This document shows, one piece after another, positions 48,274 to 57,524 of a stretch of 64,000 nucleotides of DNA. The DNA is from Fibrobacterota bacterium. GTDB taxonomy: Bacteria > Fibrobacterota > Fibrobacteria > UBA11236. Each line of letters opens with the position of its first letter. The first letter of the stretch is position 1. The stretch spans positions 124,001 through 188,000 of the forward strand of contig CANIEU010000003.1 in NCBI GenBank assembly GCA_947466585.1. The letters run 5' to 3'. The position numbers were made by a program, and so were the translations under genes. The notes beneath the pieces were generated by a model. That model searched no databases, was not told the origin of the DNA, and saw only the letters and a list, made by a program, of their open reading frames with translations.

Positions 48274-49167
48274 CCGCCTCGGCTCATCATTTTTCTCGCT
48301 CTCTTTGGCACCCTTGGGAAGGCCACAAGTCAGACGCGCCTTCCTGACTTGGTCGCCACCTATGCCCGCGTTGACACCTTCGATCTGAAGATCGATTTGC
48401 ACCTTCCGCCGCCGCGCTATGAGAAGAGCGGTCAGGACAGCACCATGGTCTCCGGAGAGGCGCAACGTCCGGTGTTGTTGTGGATTCATGGCGGCGGATG
48501 GCGCGGTGGCAGCCGCAGTGAAGAATGCCCGGCGCTCCCCTTGCTCGATTCGGGATACGTGGTGGCGAGCATCGACTACCGCTTGAGCCAGCAGGCACCG
48601 TGGCCCGCGCAACTTTACGACGCGAAAGCGGCGGTGCGTTGGTTGCGCGCGCATGCCGAGGTGCTGCGTCTCGATACCGCGCGCGTGGTGGCTTGGGGCA
48701 CCTCGGCGGGTGCGCATGTTGCGGCCATGCTCGGTGTAACGTCGCCCGGTGACAGCCTTGAGGGCCGCGTCGGCGCGGATACGGGTACAACCAGCCGTGT
48801 ACGCGCGGTGGTGGACTATTACGGCCCGACGAATTTTCTGGAGTTTGTGCCGCGCCGCTGGACGCCGTGGTCGTCCGTCGGGCAACTCCTCGGCTGTGGG
48901 GTGGCGAAGTGTTTGGAGCGCGCGCGCCTCGCCAGCCCCGTGACCTACGCGTCACCCGGTGACCCGCCGTTTTTCATCACGCACGGGCTCGCTGATTCGA
49001 CGGTTCCGTTTTCGCAATCCGTTTCTCTCGACTCGGCCTTGCAGGTGGCCGGCGGCTGGGTCGAGTTCGTGCCCGTGTCGGGCGCGGATCACGGCGGGGC
49101 TGCCTTCGTCGCCCCGACGATGATCAACCGGGTGTCGCTGTTCCTAAAGCGCGCGTTTGGGGAATAG
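48259..49167 (+). CDS. Exported alpha/beta-hydrolase esterase
   Basis: 302 aa from ATG 48259 (or 48268). A signal peptide (PPRLIIFLALFGTLGKATSQ) precedes an esterase/lipase of the hormone-sensitive-lipase-like group: oxyanion LLWIHGGGWRGG, YRLSQQAPWPAQLYDAKAAVRWLRAHAEVLRLD, nucleophile Ser in AWGTSAGAHVAAML, Asp in HGLADSTVPFSQS and His in GADHGGAAF. The substrate is unknown; acetyl esters of polysaccharides are common targets. The N-terminus overlaps a period-9 repeat. Confidence 0.83.
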   Translation: MRIMGPPRLIIFLALFGTLGKATSQTRLPDLVATYARVDTFDLKIDLHLPPPRYEKSGQDSTMVSGEAQRPVLLWIHGGGWRGGSRSEECPALPLLDSGYVVASIDYRLSQQAPWPAQLYDAKAAVRWLRAHAEVLRLDTARVVAWGTSAGAHVAAMLGVTSPGDSLEGRVGADTGTTSRVRAVVDYYGPTNFLEFVPRRWTPWSSVGQLLGCGVAKCLERARLASPVTYASPGDPPFFITHGLADSTVPFSQSVSLDSALQVAGGWVEFVPVSGADHGGAAFVAPTMINRVSLFLKRAFGE

Positions 49168-49304
49168 TCCTTTGTCCGCGACAGGTGGAGTGTCTGCGAA
49201 GGTGGCGCCATTGGCCATTACAGCACGCGTGGCCTCGGGCGCCCATCCCCAATTTCGGGTGATTTTGCTCCCCTGCCTATCCTATATTTTGCCCCGGAGG
49301 ATTT

Positions 49305-50390
49305 ATGACCGTTTCTGCCGTTGAAACCCGCGCTTCCTTGCTGAATTCCGCTCAATTCGCTCAGGATTTGGCTGAAAAGAGCATCGCAGGTGAAGAGCTT
49401 TCCCGTGAGGAGGCTTTCGCTGTTTTGAGTTGGCCCGCCGACGACATCCTGACCTTGATGCAGGGGGCCTTCCGCGTGCGGCAGGAGTTTTTCGGCAAGC
49501 GCGTCAAACTGAACTTTCTCCTCAACGTGCAGAGCGGCATTTGCGCCGAAGATTGCGGTTATTGCTCGCAGTCTCGTGTTTCGGACGCGCCGGTTGACAA
49601 GTACAAGCTCATGGGTCCCGACGATATTCTTGAAGCCGCGGAAAAGGCAATTGCGAACAAGGCAACCCGTCTTTGCATGGTGGCTTCGATGCGCGGCCCC
49701 ACCGACAAGGATGTGAATTCGGTGGCCACCGCCATCCGTCAGGTGCGCCAGACTTATCCGCAACTCGAATTGTGCGCCTGCCTCGGCCTGCTTAAGGAAG
49801 GCCAGGCCGAGAAGCTCGAAGAAGCCGGCGTGACGGCGTACAACCACAATCTGAACACCTCGGAGCGCCACTACGACGAGGTCTGCTCCACGCACACCTT
49901 CGCCGACCGCCTCGACACGGTGTCGAAGGTGCAGAAGGCAGGCATTTCGGCTTGCAGCGGCGCCCTGTTCGGCATGAGCGAAACCGCCGAGGACATTCTC
50001 GAAGTCGGGTCGCGCCTGCGCGAAATGCAGGTGGAATCGATTCCGGTGAACTTCCTGGTGCCTGTGCCGGGCACGCCTTTCGTGGGCAAGCAGGAACTGA
50101 CGCCGATCCAGTGCCTTCGCATTCTCGCGCTGTTCCGCTTTTTGAATCCGCGTTCCACGCTGCGCATCGCGGGCGGCCGCGAGCTGCACCTGCGCAGCCT
50201 GCAACCGCTGGGGCTGTATGCGGCGAACTCGATCTTCGTGGGCGACTACCTCACCACCGAAGGCCAGGCCGGCAACCTCGACGTGGAGATGATCCGCGAC
50301 ATGGGCTTTGAGCTCGAGGGCGACGTACCGGGCGCGGCGGGGGAAGAAACCCCGCTGTCGGAGCGCGTCAAATTCACGCACCGGGGATAA
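49305..50390 (+). CDS. bioB: Biotin synthase
   Basis: 361-aa radical SAM enzyme that inserts sulfur into dethiobiotin. CAEDCGYCSQS gives the 4Fe-4S cysteines (Cys80, Cys84, Cys87); AYNHNLNTSERHYDEVCSTHTFADRL, FGMSETAEDILEVG and IPVNFLVPVPGTPF are standard, as is RIAGGRELHLRSLQPLGLYAANSIFVGDYLTTEGQ. CGGAGG lies 8 nt before the ATG. No other bio genes are adjacent; it is followed by hisH-hisF. Confidence 0.95.
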   Translation: MTVSAVETRASLLNSAQFAQDLAEKSIAGEELSREEAFAVLSWPADDILTLMQGAFRVRQEFFGKRVKLNFLLNVQSGICAEDCGYCSQSRVSDAPVDKYKLMGPDDILEAAEKAIANKATRLCMVASMRGPTDKDVNSVATAIRQVRQTYPQLELCACLGLLKEGQAEKLEEAGVTAYNHNLNTSERHYDEVCSTHTFADRLDTVSKVQKAGISACSGALFGMSETAEDILEVGSRLREMQVESIPVNFLVPVPGTPFVGKQELTPIQCLRILALFRFLNPRSTLRIAGGRELHLRSLQPLGLYAANSIFVGDYLTTEGQAGNLDVEMIRDMGFELEGDVPGAAGEETPLSERVKFTHRG

Positions 50391-50397
50391 CCTCCCC

Positions 50398-51015
50398 TTG
50401 ATCGTCATCGTCGACTATAACGCGGGCAATCTTACGTCCGTACAATTGGCTCTTCGCGCCGTGGGCGTGGAGGCCGTGATCTCGCGCGACCCGGCGGTGA
50501 TCGCCGATGCGGAGCGTCTGATATTTCCGGGCGTGGGCGCCGCGGGTTCGGCGATGGAAGGCTTGCGCGATCTCGGATTGACGCAAGCCGTGATCGATTT
50601 CACGCAAACGGGCAAGCCGTTCCTCGGCATCTGCATCGGGTGCCAGATCCTGCTGGGCTCGAGCGAAGAGGACGGCGGCACCGCCTGTCTCGGCATTTTT
50701 CCAGGTCGTGTCGCAGCCTTCACGCCCGCGCCTGGCGTGAAAATCCCCCACATGGGTTGGAATGCCGTGCGCTTCACGCGCGACCATGCGGTATTGCAGG
50801 GCCTTCCGACCGGCTCGCACTTTTACTTCGTGCACGGGTATTATCCCCAGCTCGACGATCCGACGTCGCCGCTCGGCGTCACGGATTATGCGGGCGTCAC
50901 GTTTCCGGCGATCTACGCGCGGGGCAACGTGGTGGCCTGCCAGTTCCACGCCGAGAAAAGCGGCGAAGCGGGGCTGCGCCTGCTCAAAAACTTTTGCGCC
51001 TGGGACGGGACGTAA
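50398..51015 (+). CDS. hisH: Imidazole glycerol phosphate synthase, glutaminase subunit
   Basis: 205 aa from TTG 50398, 7 nt after bioB. Class I amidotransferase: [30 protein letters not shown], catalytic Cys79 in [10 protein letters not shown] (usual form GICLGMQ), PHMGWN and FYFVHGYYP, and His/Glu in [19 protein letters not shown]. It supplies ammonia to HisF. The stop overlaps the hisF start (TAATG). The longer frame upstream would overlap bioB and lacks similarity. Confidence 0.92.
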   Translation: MIVIVDYNAGNLTSVQLALRAVGVEAVISRDPAVIADAERLIFPGVGAAGSAMEGLRDLGLTQAVIDFTQTGKPFLGICIGCQILLGSSEEDGGTACLGIFPGRVAAFTPAPGVKIPHMGWNAVRFTRDHAVLQGLPTGSHFYFVHGYYPQLDDPTSPLGVTDYAGVTFPAIYARGNVVACQFHAEKSGEAGLRLLKNFCAWDGT

Positions 51016-51785
51016 TGCTGACGAAGCGCCTCATCATCTGCCTCGACGTGCGCAACCGCAAGGTGACCAAGGGCGTGAAGTTCGCGGGTAACGTCGATCT
51101 CGGCGATCCCGTGCAGATGGCCGCGCAGTATTACCGCGACGGTGTCGACGAGCTGGTGTTCTACGACATCATGGCTTCTGCCGAGAACCGCCCTATAGAC
51201 ATCGGCATGGTGCGCGATGTGGCGCGCGAGGTGTTTATTCCGTTCAGCGTCGGCGGGGGCATCCGCAACCTCGAAGACATGCGCGAGGTATTGTTGGCCG
51301 GGGCTGAAAAGGTATCGGTCAATTCGTTGGCGGTCCGGAATCCGGGCATCATCCGCGACGGTGCCCGCGCCTTCGGGAACCAATGCGTGGTGCTGGGCAT
51401 GGATGCGCGTAGGTCCGCGGACCCGAAGTATCCGTCGGGTTACGAAGTGGTGATCCAGGGCGGGCGCACACCGGTGGGCAAGGACGCTGTGGCCTGGGCG
51501 ATTGAAGCCGAGAAAATTGGGGCGGGGGAGATCTGTCTCAACAGCATCGATGCCGACGGCACCAAGGTAGGCTACGATCTCGAATTGACGCGCAAGGTTT
51601 CCGAGGCAGTGGGCATTCCGGTGATCGCCTCGGGCGGCGCGGGCACGCCGCAACATTTGATGGACGTGCTGACTGTCGGAAAAGCGGACGCGGCGCTGGT
51701 CGCTAGCATGGTGCACTACGGGACGTATACCGTTGGTGCGATTAAGAGCGAGATGGCGAAGGCGGGATTGCCGGTTCGGATTTGA
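51015..51785 (+). CDS. hisF: Imidazole glycerol phosphate synthase, cyclase subunit
   Basis: 256-aa TIM barrel that closes the imidazole ring in histidine synthesis with His[23 protein letters not shown] has the first catalytic Asp; [63 protein letters not shown] (second Asp) and [18 protein letters not shown] follow the family. ATG overlaps the hisH stop. The FYDIMAS and KVTKG motifs are also seen in the HisF2/WbuZ group, so involvement in sugar-amidation cannot be fully excluded. Confidence 0.92.
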   Translation: MLTKRLIICLDVRNRKVTKGVKFAGNVDLGDPVQMAAQYYRDGVDELVFYDIMASAENRPIDIGMVRDVAREVFIPFSVGGGIRNLEDMREVLLAGAEKVSVNSLAVRNPGIIRDGARAFGNQCVVLGMDARRSADPKYPSGYEVVIQGGRTPVGKDAVAWAIEAEKIGAGEICLNSIDADGTKVGYDLELTRKVSEAVGIPVIASGGAGTPQHLMDVLTVGKADAALVASMVHYGTYTVGAIKSEMAKAGLPVRI

Positions 51786-51827
51786 TTCGGATCGCGAAGA
51801 ACGTTTTCGCGACCCGTACTTTCACGA

Positions 51828-52178
51828 CTAGTGTGCGCTCCAAACGCCCAATTCATACCCGTCCAAATCCGTGAAGTGAAAGCGCCGTCCCCCCGGGAAT
51901 TCGAAGGTCGGCCGCGAGATTTTGCCGCCTGCCTTTTCAATGCGGTTGATGGTCTCTTCCAAACTTACAGTATGTAACACGATCAACGGACCTCCCGGAT
52001 TGCGCGAACCCTGGGTTGTCAATCCGCCGCGCAGGCGGCCGTCGAAAAACTCGCAGTAGTGCGGGCCGAAATCGGTAAAGGTCCAGCCGAACGCGTTCGC
52101 ATAGAACGTACGGGCTCGCGGGATGTCGGAGACGTTGAACTCGAAATAGTCGATGCGGGGGCTCGGATGCGTGTTCAT
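51828..52178 (-). CDS. VOC (glyoxalase/bleomycin resistance) superfamily protein
   Basis: 116 aa with one vicinal-oxygen-chelate domain: RIDYFEFNVSDIPRARTFYANAFGWTFTDFG, then GPLIVLHTVSLEETINRIEKAGGKISRPTFEFPGGRRFHFTDLDGYELGVW. The terminal Glu is a metal ligand in many members. Probable dimeric metalloenzyme or small-molecule-binding protein. Substrate unknown. Confidence 0.87.
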   Translation of the reverse strand: MNTHPSPRIDYFEFNVSDIPRARTFYANAFGWTFTDFGPHYCEFFDGRLRGGLTTQGSRNPGGPLIVLHTVSLEETINRIEKAGGKISRPTFEFPGGRRFHFTDLDGYELGVWSAH

Positions 52179-52287
52179 GATGCCTCCTCGGTGTGTTCTT
52201 AAATCTAAGCCATCGGGACGGGTGTCGGTGGCCCTCCTTGATTGTTAAAATTCAAATGAACCGAACGCCGTATCAGTCAGGAACACG

Positions 52288-53169
52288 ATGTCGATCTTCC
52301 TCTTTGCGCTTGCCTCGCTCGGGCTTGCCGCTTGGGCGGGAATCCGCTTTTACAGTCTCCCTGTTTGGGACTGGATCGATACCGTCTATTTTCCGCTCGC
52401 CGCCGTCGCCCTCGTCCTGTTCTTTACCAGCAATGAGGTGCATCACAACTTTCTGAACGTCAGCCAGAACTTGCTGACCAAACGCATCGGCACCAATCAA
52501 AGGCAGGCCCGGAGCCTCGGGATCGCCAAACTGGACTCGCTGATGCCGACGGAGGATATTCTGGCGGAGTTCAAGCGGATCGAGGAATTCACCCGGTATG
52601 CGCGCACCTGCGGAAACTATCCGGTTACGCAGGATTCGCAAACCGCCCCTGCGAAGCCTCCCCTTCAAACCGGATCCGAAGCGAAATGCGTGGCGGCGCG
52701 CAAATTCCTTTCGGGTCTGCAGATTCTCGATGTGACGCTGCGGAGGGAACAGCTGACCTTGGGCGAACGTCCCGTGGACAAGTTATTCGCCGGATGCAAC
52801 GCAGCGGACGCGATGGTGGATGAATTCGTTTTGGGAGGACGGGTCTCGAATTCGGTGGCGGAAGGAACCGCCGACATTTACAAGTCGTATCGAAAGAAGG
52901 AAATCGGATCCATCCGGGTGCGTGAGGAAATCCTTCCCAAAATCCAGCAGCACGTCGCTACAGTAAAATCCCAAATCGCCTCGGGCATGCAGGAGTCCGG
53001 AGCGAATGCGACCGGCCCGGAGAACAGAACGGTGAAAGTGCGTTTGTGCGAGGCGGAGATTTCCGGGTTGGTCCTGGAATCGCGGCTTCCGTGCACCGAG
53101 TTCGCCTCCATCGATTTGGAAGCGTTGCGGGAAGTGATTCATCGCGACAGCCTTTTCGCAGTGCGGTAA
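52288..53169 (+). CDS. Membrane protein of unknown function with two N-terminal helices
   Basis: 293 aa. Two hydrophobic helices (FLFALASLGLAAWAGIRFY and IDTVYFPLAAVALVLFF) are followed by a long soluble part with charged helices and scattered cysteines (RTCGN, EAKCV, AGCN, VRLCE, LPCTE). No family was recognised. It is flanked by a VOC gene and by prfB; no operon partner is evident. Confidence 0.55.
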   Translation: MSIFLFALASLGLAAWAGIRFYSLPVWDWIDTVYFPLAAVALVLFFTSNEVHHNFLNVSQNLLTKRIGTNQRQARSLGIAKLDSLMPTEDILAEFKRIEEFTRYARTCGNYPVTQDSQTAPAKPPLQTGSEAKCVAARKFLSGLQILDVTLRREQLTLGERPVDKLFAGCNAADAMVDEFVLGGRVSNSVAEGTADIYKSYRKKEIGSIRVREEILPKIQQHVATVKSQIASGMQESGANATGPENRTVKVRLCEAEISGLVLESRLPCTEFASIDLEALREVIHRDSLFAVR

Positions 53170-53321
53170 AAGCACATCGAGCAACAGCGCGCTGAATGGC
53201 GCAAACCCGCGAGGAGGCGGCGATCCATCCGGTGCGGGCATGGCTGCGTTTCCGCCTATGCTCCTACCTGATCGTGGTCGTTGTCGCCCTCAAATTCGGA
53301 CGCGTATTGGCCGACTATTGC

Positions 53322-53384
53322 CGAGATAGACGGGATAATCGGGATCAGCGGGACAATCGCGACCATCGGGACCACCGGGAAAAT
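53322..53384. repeat. Seven-unit nonanucleotide array (CGGGACAAT family) upstream of prfB
   Basis: Seven consecutive 9-nt units: CGAGATAGA, CGGGATAAT, CGGGATCAG, CGGGACAAT, CGCGACCAT, CGGGACCAC, CGGGAAAAT. One forward frame reads as repeated Arg-Asp-x, another as collagen-like Gly-x-x, but neither has a convincing start. It lies in the 297-nt gap between the unknown membrane protein gene and prfB. Confidence 0.8.
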
Positions 53385-53452
53385 CCCGGAGCCTGAACTC
53401 CCGCTTTTCAACGCCGCAAACTGGGAAACTGGGAACGGGCCCGGGGTGTTCC

Positions 53453-53458
53453 TACCTT
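53453..53458 (+). promoter_or_regulatory. -10-like hexamer placing the prfB transcription start at its ATG
   Basis: TACCTT is followed by 8 nt and the prfB ATG at 53467, with no Shine-Dalgarno. Same pattern as at dapB. Confidence 0.35.
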
Positions 53459-53466
53459 TGCCCCCC

Positions 53467-54565
53467 ATGGAAAGCATCGAAAAACTGCGCGCGCGGGTCC
53501 TCAAACTACGGGGGTATCTTTGACATCCCCAGCAAAGAAGAAGAACTCGCCCTTTTAGAACGTCAGGCGTCGACCCAGGAATTCTGGGATGACGCCATCA
53601 AGGCCCAGAAAGTCCAGAAGGAAATCAAAGGCCTGAAGGATTGGATCGAAGGATGGGCTTCTGTTCACCGTGAAGTCGAAGAGGCTGCCGGTTTGGCGGA
53701 GATGGCCGCCGAGGAAAAAGACGAGGGGATGCTCGCCGAGATCGAAGCATCCGCCGCGGGCTTGGAGCAGCGCCTCACCGATATCGAACTGAAGAAAATG
53801 CTGGGCGGCGAGAACGACAGCCGTCCCGCGATTCTGTCGGTCACCTCCGGGGCGGGCGGTACCGAGAGCCAGGACTGGACCCGCATGTTGTACGAGATGT
53901 ACACGCGCTGGATGACCAAACGCGGCTTCAAGTACGAAGTGCTCGATCTGCAAGAAGGCGAAGAGGCCGGCATCAAGGGCGTGACGCTCGAAGTGCACGG
54001 CGACTTCGCGTACGGGTATTTGAAGGCCGAGAATGGCGTGCACCGTCTGGTGCGCATCTCGCCGTTCGACGCGAATGCGCGCCGCCATACCTCTTTCTCA
54101 TCGGTTCACGTGTATCCTGAACTCGATGACATCGAACTCGAAATCGACGAGAAGGATATCAAGGTCGACACCTTTCGTGCCGGCGGTGCGGGCGGACAGC
54201 ACATCAACAAAACAGACTCGGCCGTGCGTATGACCCACATTCCCACGGGGATCGTAGTGGCCTGTCAGAACGAGCGGAGCCAGCACAAGAACCGGGCGAG
54301 TGCGATGAAGCTGTTGACCTCCCGCGTCTACCAGCACATCAAGGAAGAGGAAGAGGCGAAGCGCGATTCGAAGAAGGCCTCCAAACTCAAAATCGAGTGG
54401 GGCAGCCAGATTCGTTCGTATGTGTTGCAGCCGTACCAGATGGTCAAGGACGTGCGCACCGACTATGAGACCTCCGACGCGCAGGGCGTGCTGAACGGCA
54501 ACCTGGACGGGTTCATCAACGCCTATCTGCTGGCGCTCGATGCGGAGAATCAGGAAGCGCCTTAG
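53467..54565 (+). CDS. prfB: Peptide chain release factor 2 with programmed +1 frameshift
   Basis: The first frame, ATG 53467 to TGA 53521-53523, encodes 18 residues (MESIEKLRARVLKLRGYL). A +1 shift at the in-frame UGA continues at GAC 53522 to give a 365-aa RF2. The product has the SPF tripeptide that reads UGA/UAA stops (RISPFDANARRHTSF), the catalytic GGQ (GGAGGQHINKTDS) and the family C-terminus. Shifting increases when RF2 is scarce, giving autoregulation. The gene starts 8 nt after a -10-like hexamer. Confidence 0.96.
53509..53524 (+). promoter_or_regulatory. prfB programmed +1 frameshift signal
   Basis: CGGGGGTATCTTTGAC: an internal Shine-Dalgarno-like CGGGGG (53509-53514), spacer TAT, the slippery CTT codon (53518-53520), and the in-frame stop TGA followed by C. 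It is nearly identical to the E. coli prfB site (AGGGGGTATCTTTGAC). Confidence 0.97.
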
Positions 54566-54566
54566 G

Positions 54567-54686
54567 AGGGCGCGTGGGGCCACGGCGGGGCATCCCCACC
54601 GCGCTACTTCGTCGACGAAGAGCTTTCGCCAACTCATCAGTGGTACTCCCCTCTCCAACTTTGTTGGAGAGGGGTTGGGGGTGAGG
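54567..54686. repeat. Composite repeat: AGGGCGCGT module plus CCCCTCTCCAAC palindrome (copy 1)
   Basis: 54567-54611 carries a module (AGGGCGCGTGGGGCCACGG... ending CTTCG) shared with 59870-59915. It is followed by CCCCTCTCCAAC, loop TTT, GTTGGAGAGGGG (54648-54674) and TTGGGGGTGAGG. It lies in the gap between prfB and lysS. The palindrome family is that of 39973-40005 and 59938-59964. Confidence 0.8.
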
Positions 54687-54759
54687 CCAAAGGTGGCGCC
54701 GAAAGAATCCCCCGGCATAGACCCAGGCGCCCGTCCCTGTTGCTAAATTGCCCGAATCC

Positions 54760-56256
54760 ATGGAAACCAACGACCAAGTCGAGGCGCGACTCGACACGCT
54801 TGCGAAATTGCGCGAAAAGGGGATCAACCCCTATCCTTACCGCTTCCCCCTGACGCACGACAGCGATGCGCTGAAGGCGAAGGAAGAGGACCTGCTTGCT
54901 TCCGGTGAAACCGTGGCCTACGCGGGCCGGGTGATTCGCTACAACCTCAAGGGCAAGATCGCCTTCATCCACCTGAAGGACGGCTTCGGCCGCATGCAGG
55001 CCATGATTCAGAAGGACGGCGTGGGCGAAGACGGATTCGACCTGGTGAAGATGCTCGACATCGGCGACTGGGTGGGCGTGAAGGGACCGATGGTCCGCAC
55101 CAAGACCGGCGAGTTCAGCGTGCAGGCGAAGGAAGTCGAACTGCTTTCGAAGGCCGTGCGCCCGCTGCCGATTCCGAAGGAAAAAACCGACGAGCACGGC
55201 AACAAGGTGATCTTCGACGAGTTCAAGGACGTCGAAACGCGCTACCGCCAACGCTACGTCGATCTCGCGCTTAACGACAACGTGCGCGCCACCTTTTTAA
55301 AGCGCTCGCGCGTGCTGCAGGCCATCCGCGAATACCTGATCACCAAGGGATTTCTGGAAGTCGAAACACCCGTGCTGCAGTCCATCTACGGCGGCGCGAA
55401 CGCGCGCCCGTTTTTGACGCATCACAACGCGCTCGACATTCCGCTCTACCTGCGCGTGTCGAACGAACTCTACCTCAAGCGCTGCATTGTGGGCGGCTTT
55501 CCCAAGGTGTTCGAGTTCGCGAAGGACTTTCGCAACGAAGGCATCGACCGCACCCACAATCCCGAGTTCACGCTGCTCGAGTTTTACGAAGCCTGGTCGG
55601 ACTATAACGACATGATGGTGCATTTCGAGAACCTGTACGCTGCGGCTTGCGTGGCGGCCAACGGCTCGACCAAGTGCACGTTCCAGGGCAAAGAGTTCGA
55701 CCTTGCGCCGCCGTGGCCGCGCATGACCGTGAAGCAGGCGATCAAGAAATACGCGGATCTCGATGTGGACGCGCTCAGCGACGAGCAGATCAAGGCCGAG
55801 TGCTCAAAGCACCACGTGGAGCTCAAGGGCAACTTGTGGATGCGCGGGCTCGCGATCAAGGGTTTGTTCGAGACGCTGTGCGAACCGCACCTTGATGGTC
55901 CGGTGTTCATCACTGATCACCCGCGCGAGAGCACCCCGCTGTGCAAGGTGCATCGCGACGATCCGACCTTGGTGGAGCAGTTTGAGCCGTACGTCAATGG
56001 TTGGGAAGTGGGCAACGCCTATTCCGAATTGAATGATCCGATCGAGCAACGCGCGTTGCTGGTTCAGCAAGTAGAGCGCGGACGCGGCGGCGAAGACGAA
56101 ACCCATCCGCTCGACGAGGACTTCCTCCGTGCCCTGGAATACGGAATGCCCCCAACGGGCGGCGTGGGAATCGGCATCGATCGTATGATCATGCTGTTGA
56201 CCGACAGCGCGACCATCAAGGACGTTCTGTTGTTTCCATTGATGAAGCCGGAATAA
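54760..56256 (+). CDS. lysS: Lysyl-tRNA synthetase (class II)
   Basis: 498 aa. N-terminal anticodon-binding OB fold (VAYAGRVIRYNLKGKIAFIHLKDGFGRMQAMIQ), class II motif 1 (FLEVETPVLQSIYGGANARPF), motif 2 (FEFAKDFRNEGIDRTHNPEFTLLEFYEAW) and motif 3 (GGVGIGIDRMIMLLTD). Start ATG 54760 has no Shine-Dalgarno; TAAATT lies 10 nt upstream. Followed by two perfect palindromes. Confidence 0.95.
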   Translation: METNDQVEARLDTLAKLREKGINPYPYRFPLTHDSDALKAKEEDLLASGETVAYAGRVIRYNLKGKIAFIHLKDGFGRMQAMIQKDGVGEDGFDLVKMLDIGDWVGVKGPMVRTKTGEFSVQAKEVELLSKAVRPLPIPKEKTDEHGNKVIFDEFKDVETRYRQRYVDLALNDNVRATFLKRSRVLQAIREYLITKGFLEVETPVLQSIYGGANARPFLTHHNALDIPLYLRVSNELYLKRCIVGGFPKVFEFAKDFRNEGIDRTHNPEFTLLEFYEAWSDYNDMMVHFENLYAAACVAANGSTKCTFQGKEFDLAPPWPRMTVKQAIKKYADLDVDALSDEQIKAECSKHHVELKGNLWMRGLAIKGLFETLCEPHLDGPVFITDHPRESTPLCKVHRDDPTLVEQFEPYVNGWEVGNAYSELNDPIEQRALLVQQVERGRGGEDETHPLDEDFLRALEYGMPPTGGVGIGIDRMIMLLTDSATIKDVLLFPLMKPE

Positions 56257-56310
56257 TCCGCCAAGGCGGATTGTTCCGGTTGCAGGGGTAATTCATGAAT
56301 TACCCCTGCA
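56255..56310. repeat. Two perfect palindromes after lysS
   Basis: AATCCGCC/GGCGGATT with a 2-nt loop (56255-56272) overlaps the lysS stop. Eight bases later comes a perfect 30-nt palindrome at 56281-56310, centred on CATG and beginning TGCAGGGGTAATT. No T-run follows. Similar GGGG-NATTCATGAATN-CCCC palindromes occur in other bacterial genomes. The remaining 185 nt to the next gene show no coding sequence. Confidence 0.85.
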
Positions 56311-56495
56311 TCGTTCGGGCGATCATCAACGGACCCCATCCGTCCCCCGCAGCAACCCGTCGCAGCCGGGTTTCCATGGAACCTCGACCATCCCCCAAAA
56401 TTTGTGGTAAAATCACCGGATTCGTTGGATATTGCTGCCCGGCCCCGTGTCCGCGACCGGATTTTGCTAAAGATTGACGCTCCCCGGAGGTTTCC

Positions 56496-57515
<1,020 letters not shown>

Positions 57516-57524
57516 CTTTCGCGC

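Noticed and set aside
50398-51785. Complete histidine operon
   Set aside because: Only hisH and hisF are present, next to bioB; no other his gene is in the window.
53196-53396. Possible 66-aa small protein with a hydrophobic helix and an Arg-Asp-x tail upstream of prfB
   Set aside because: Its C-terminal third is only the nonamer array, there is no clear ribosome-binding site, and an alternative frame reads equally well as Gly-x-x.
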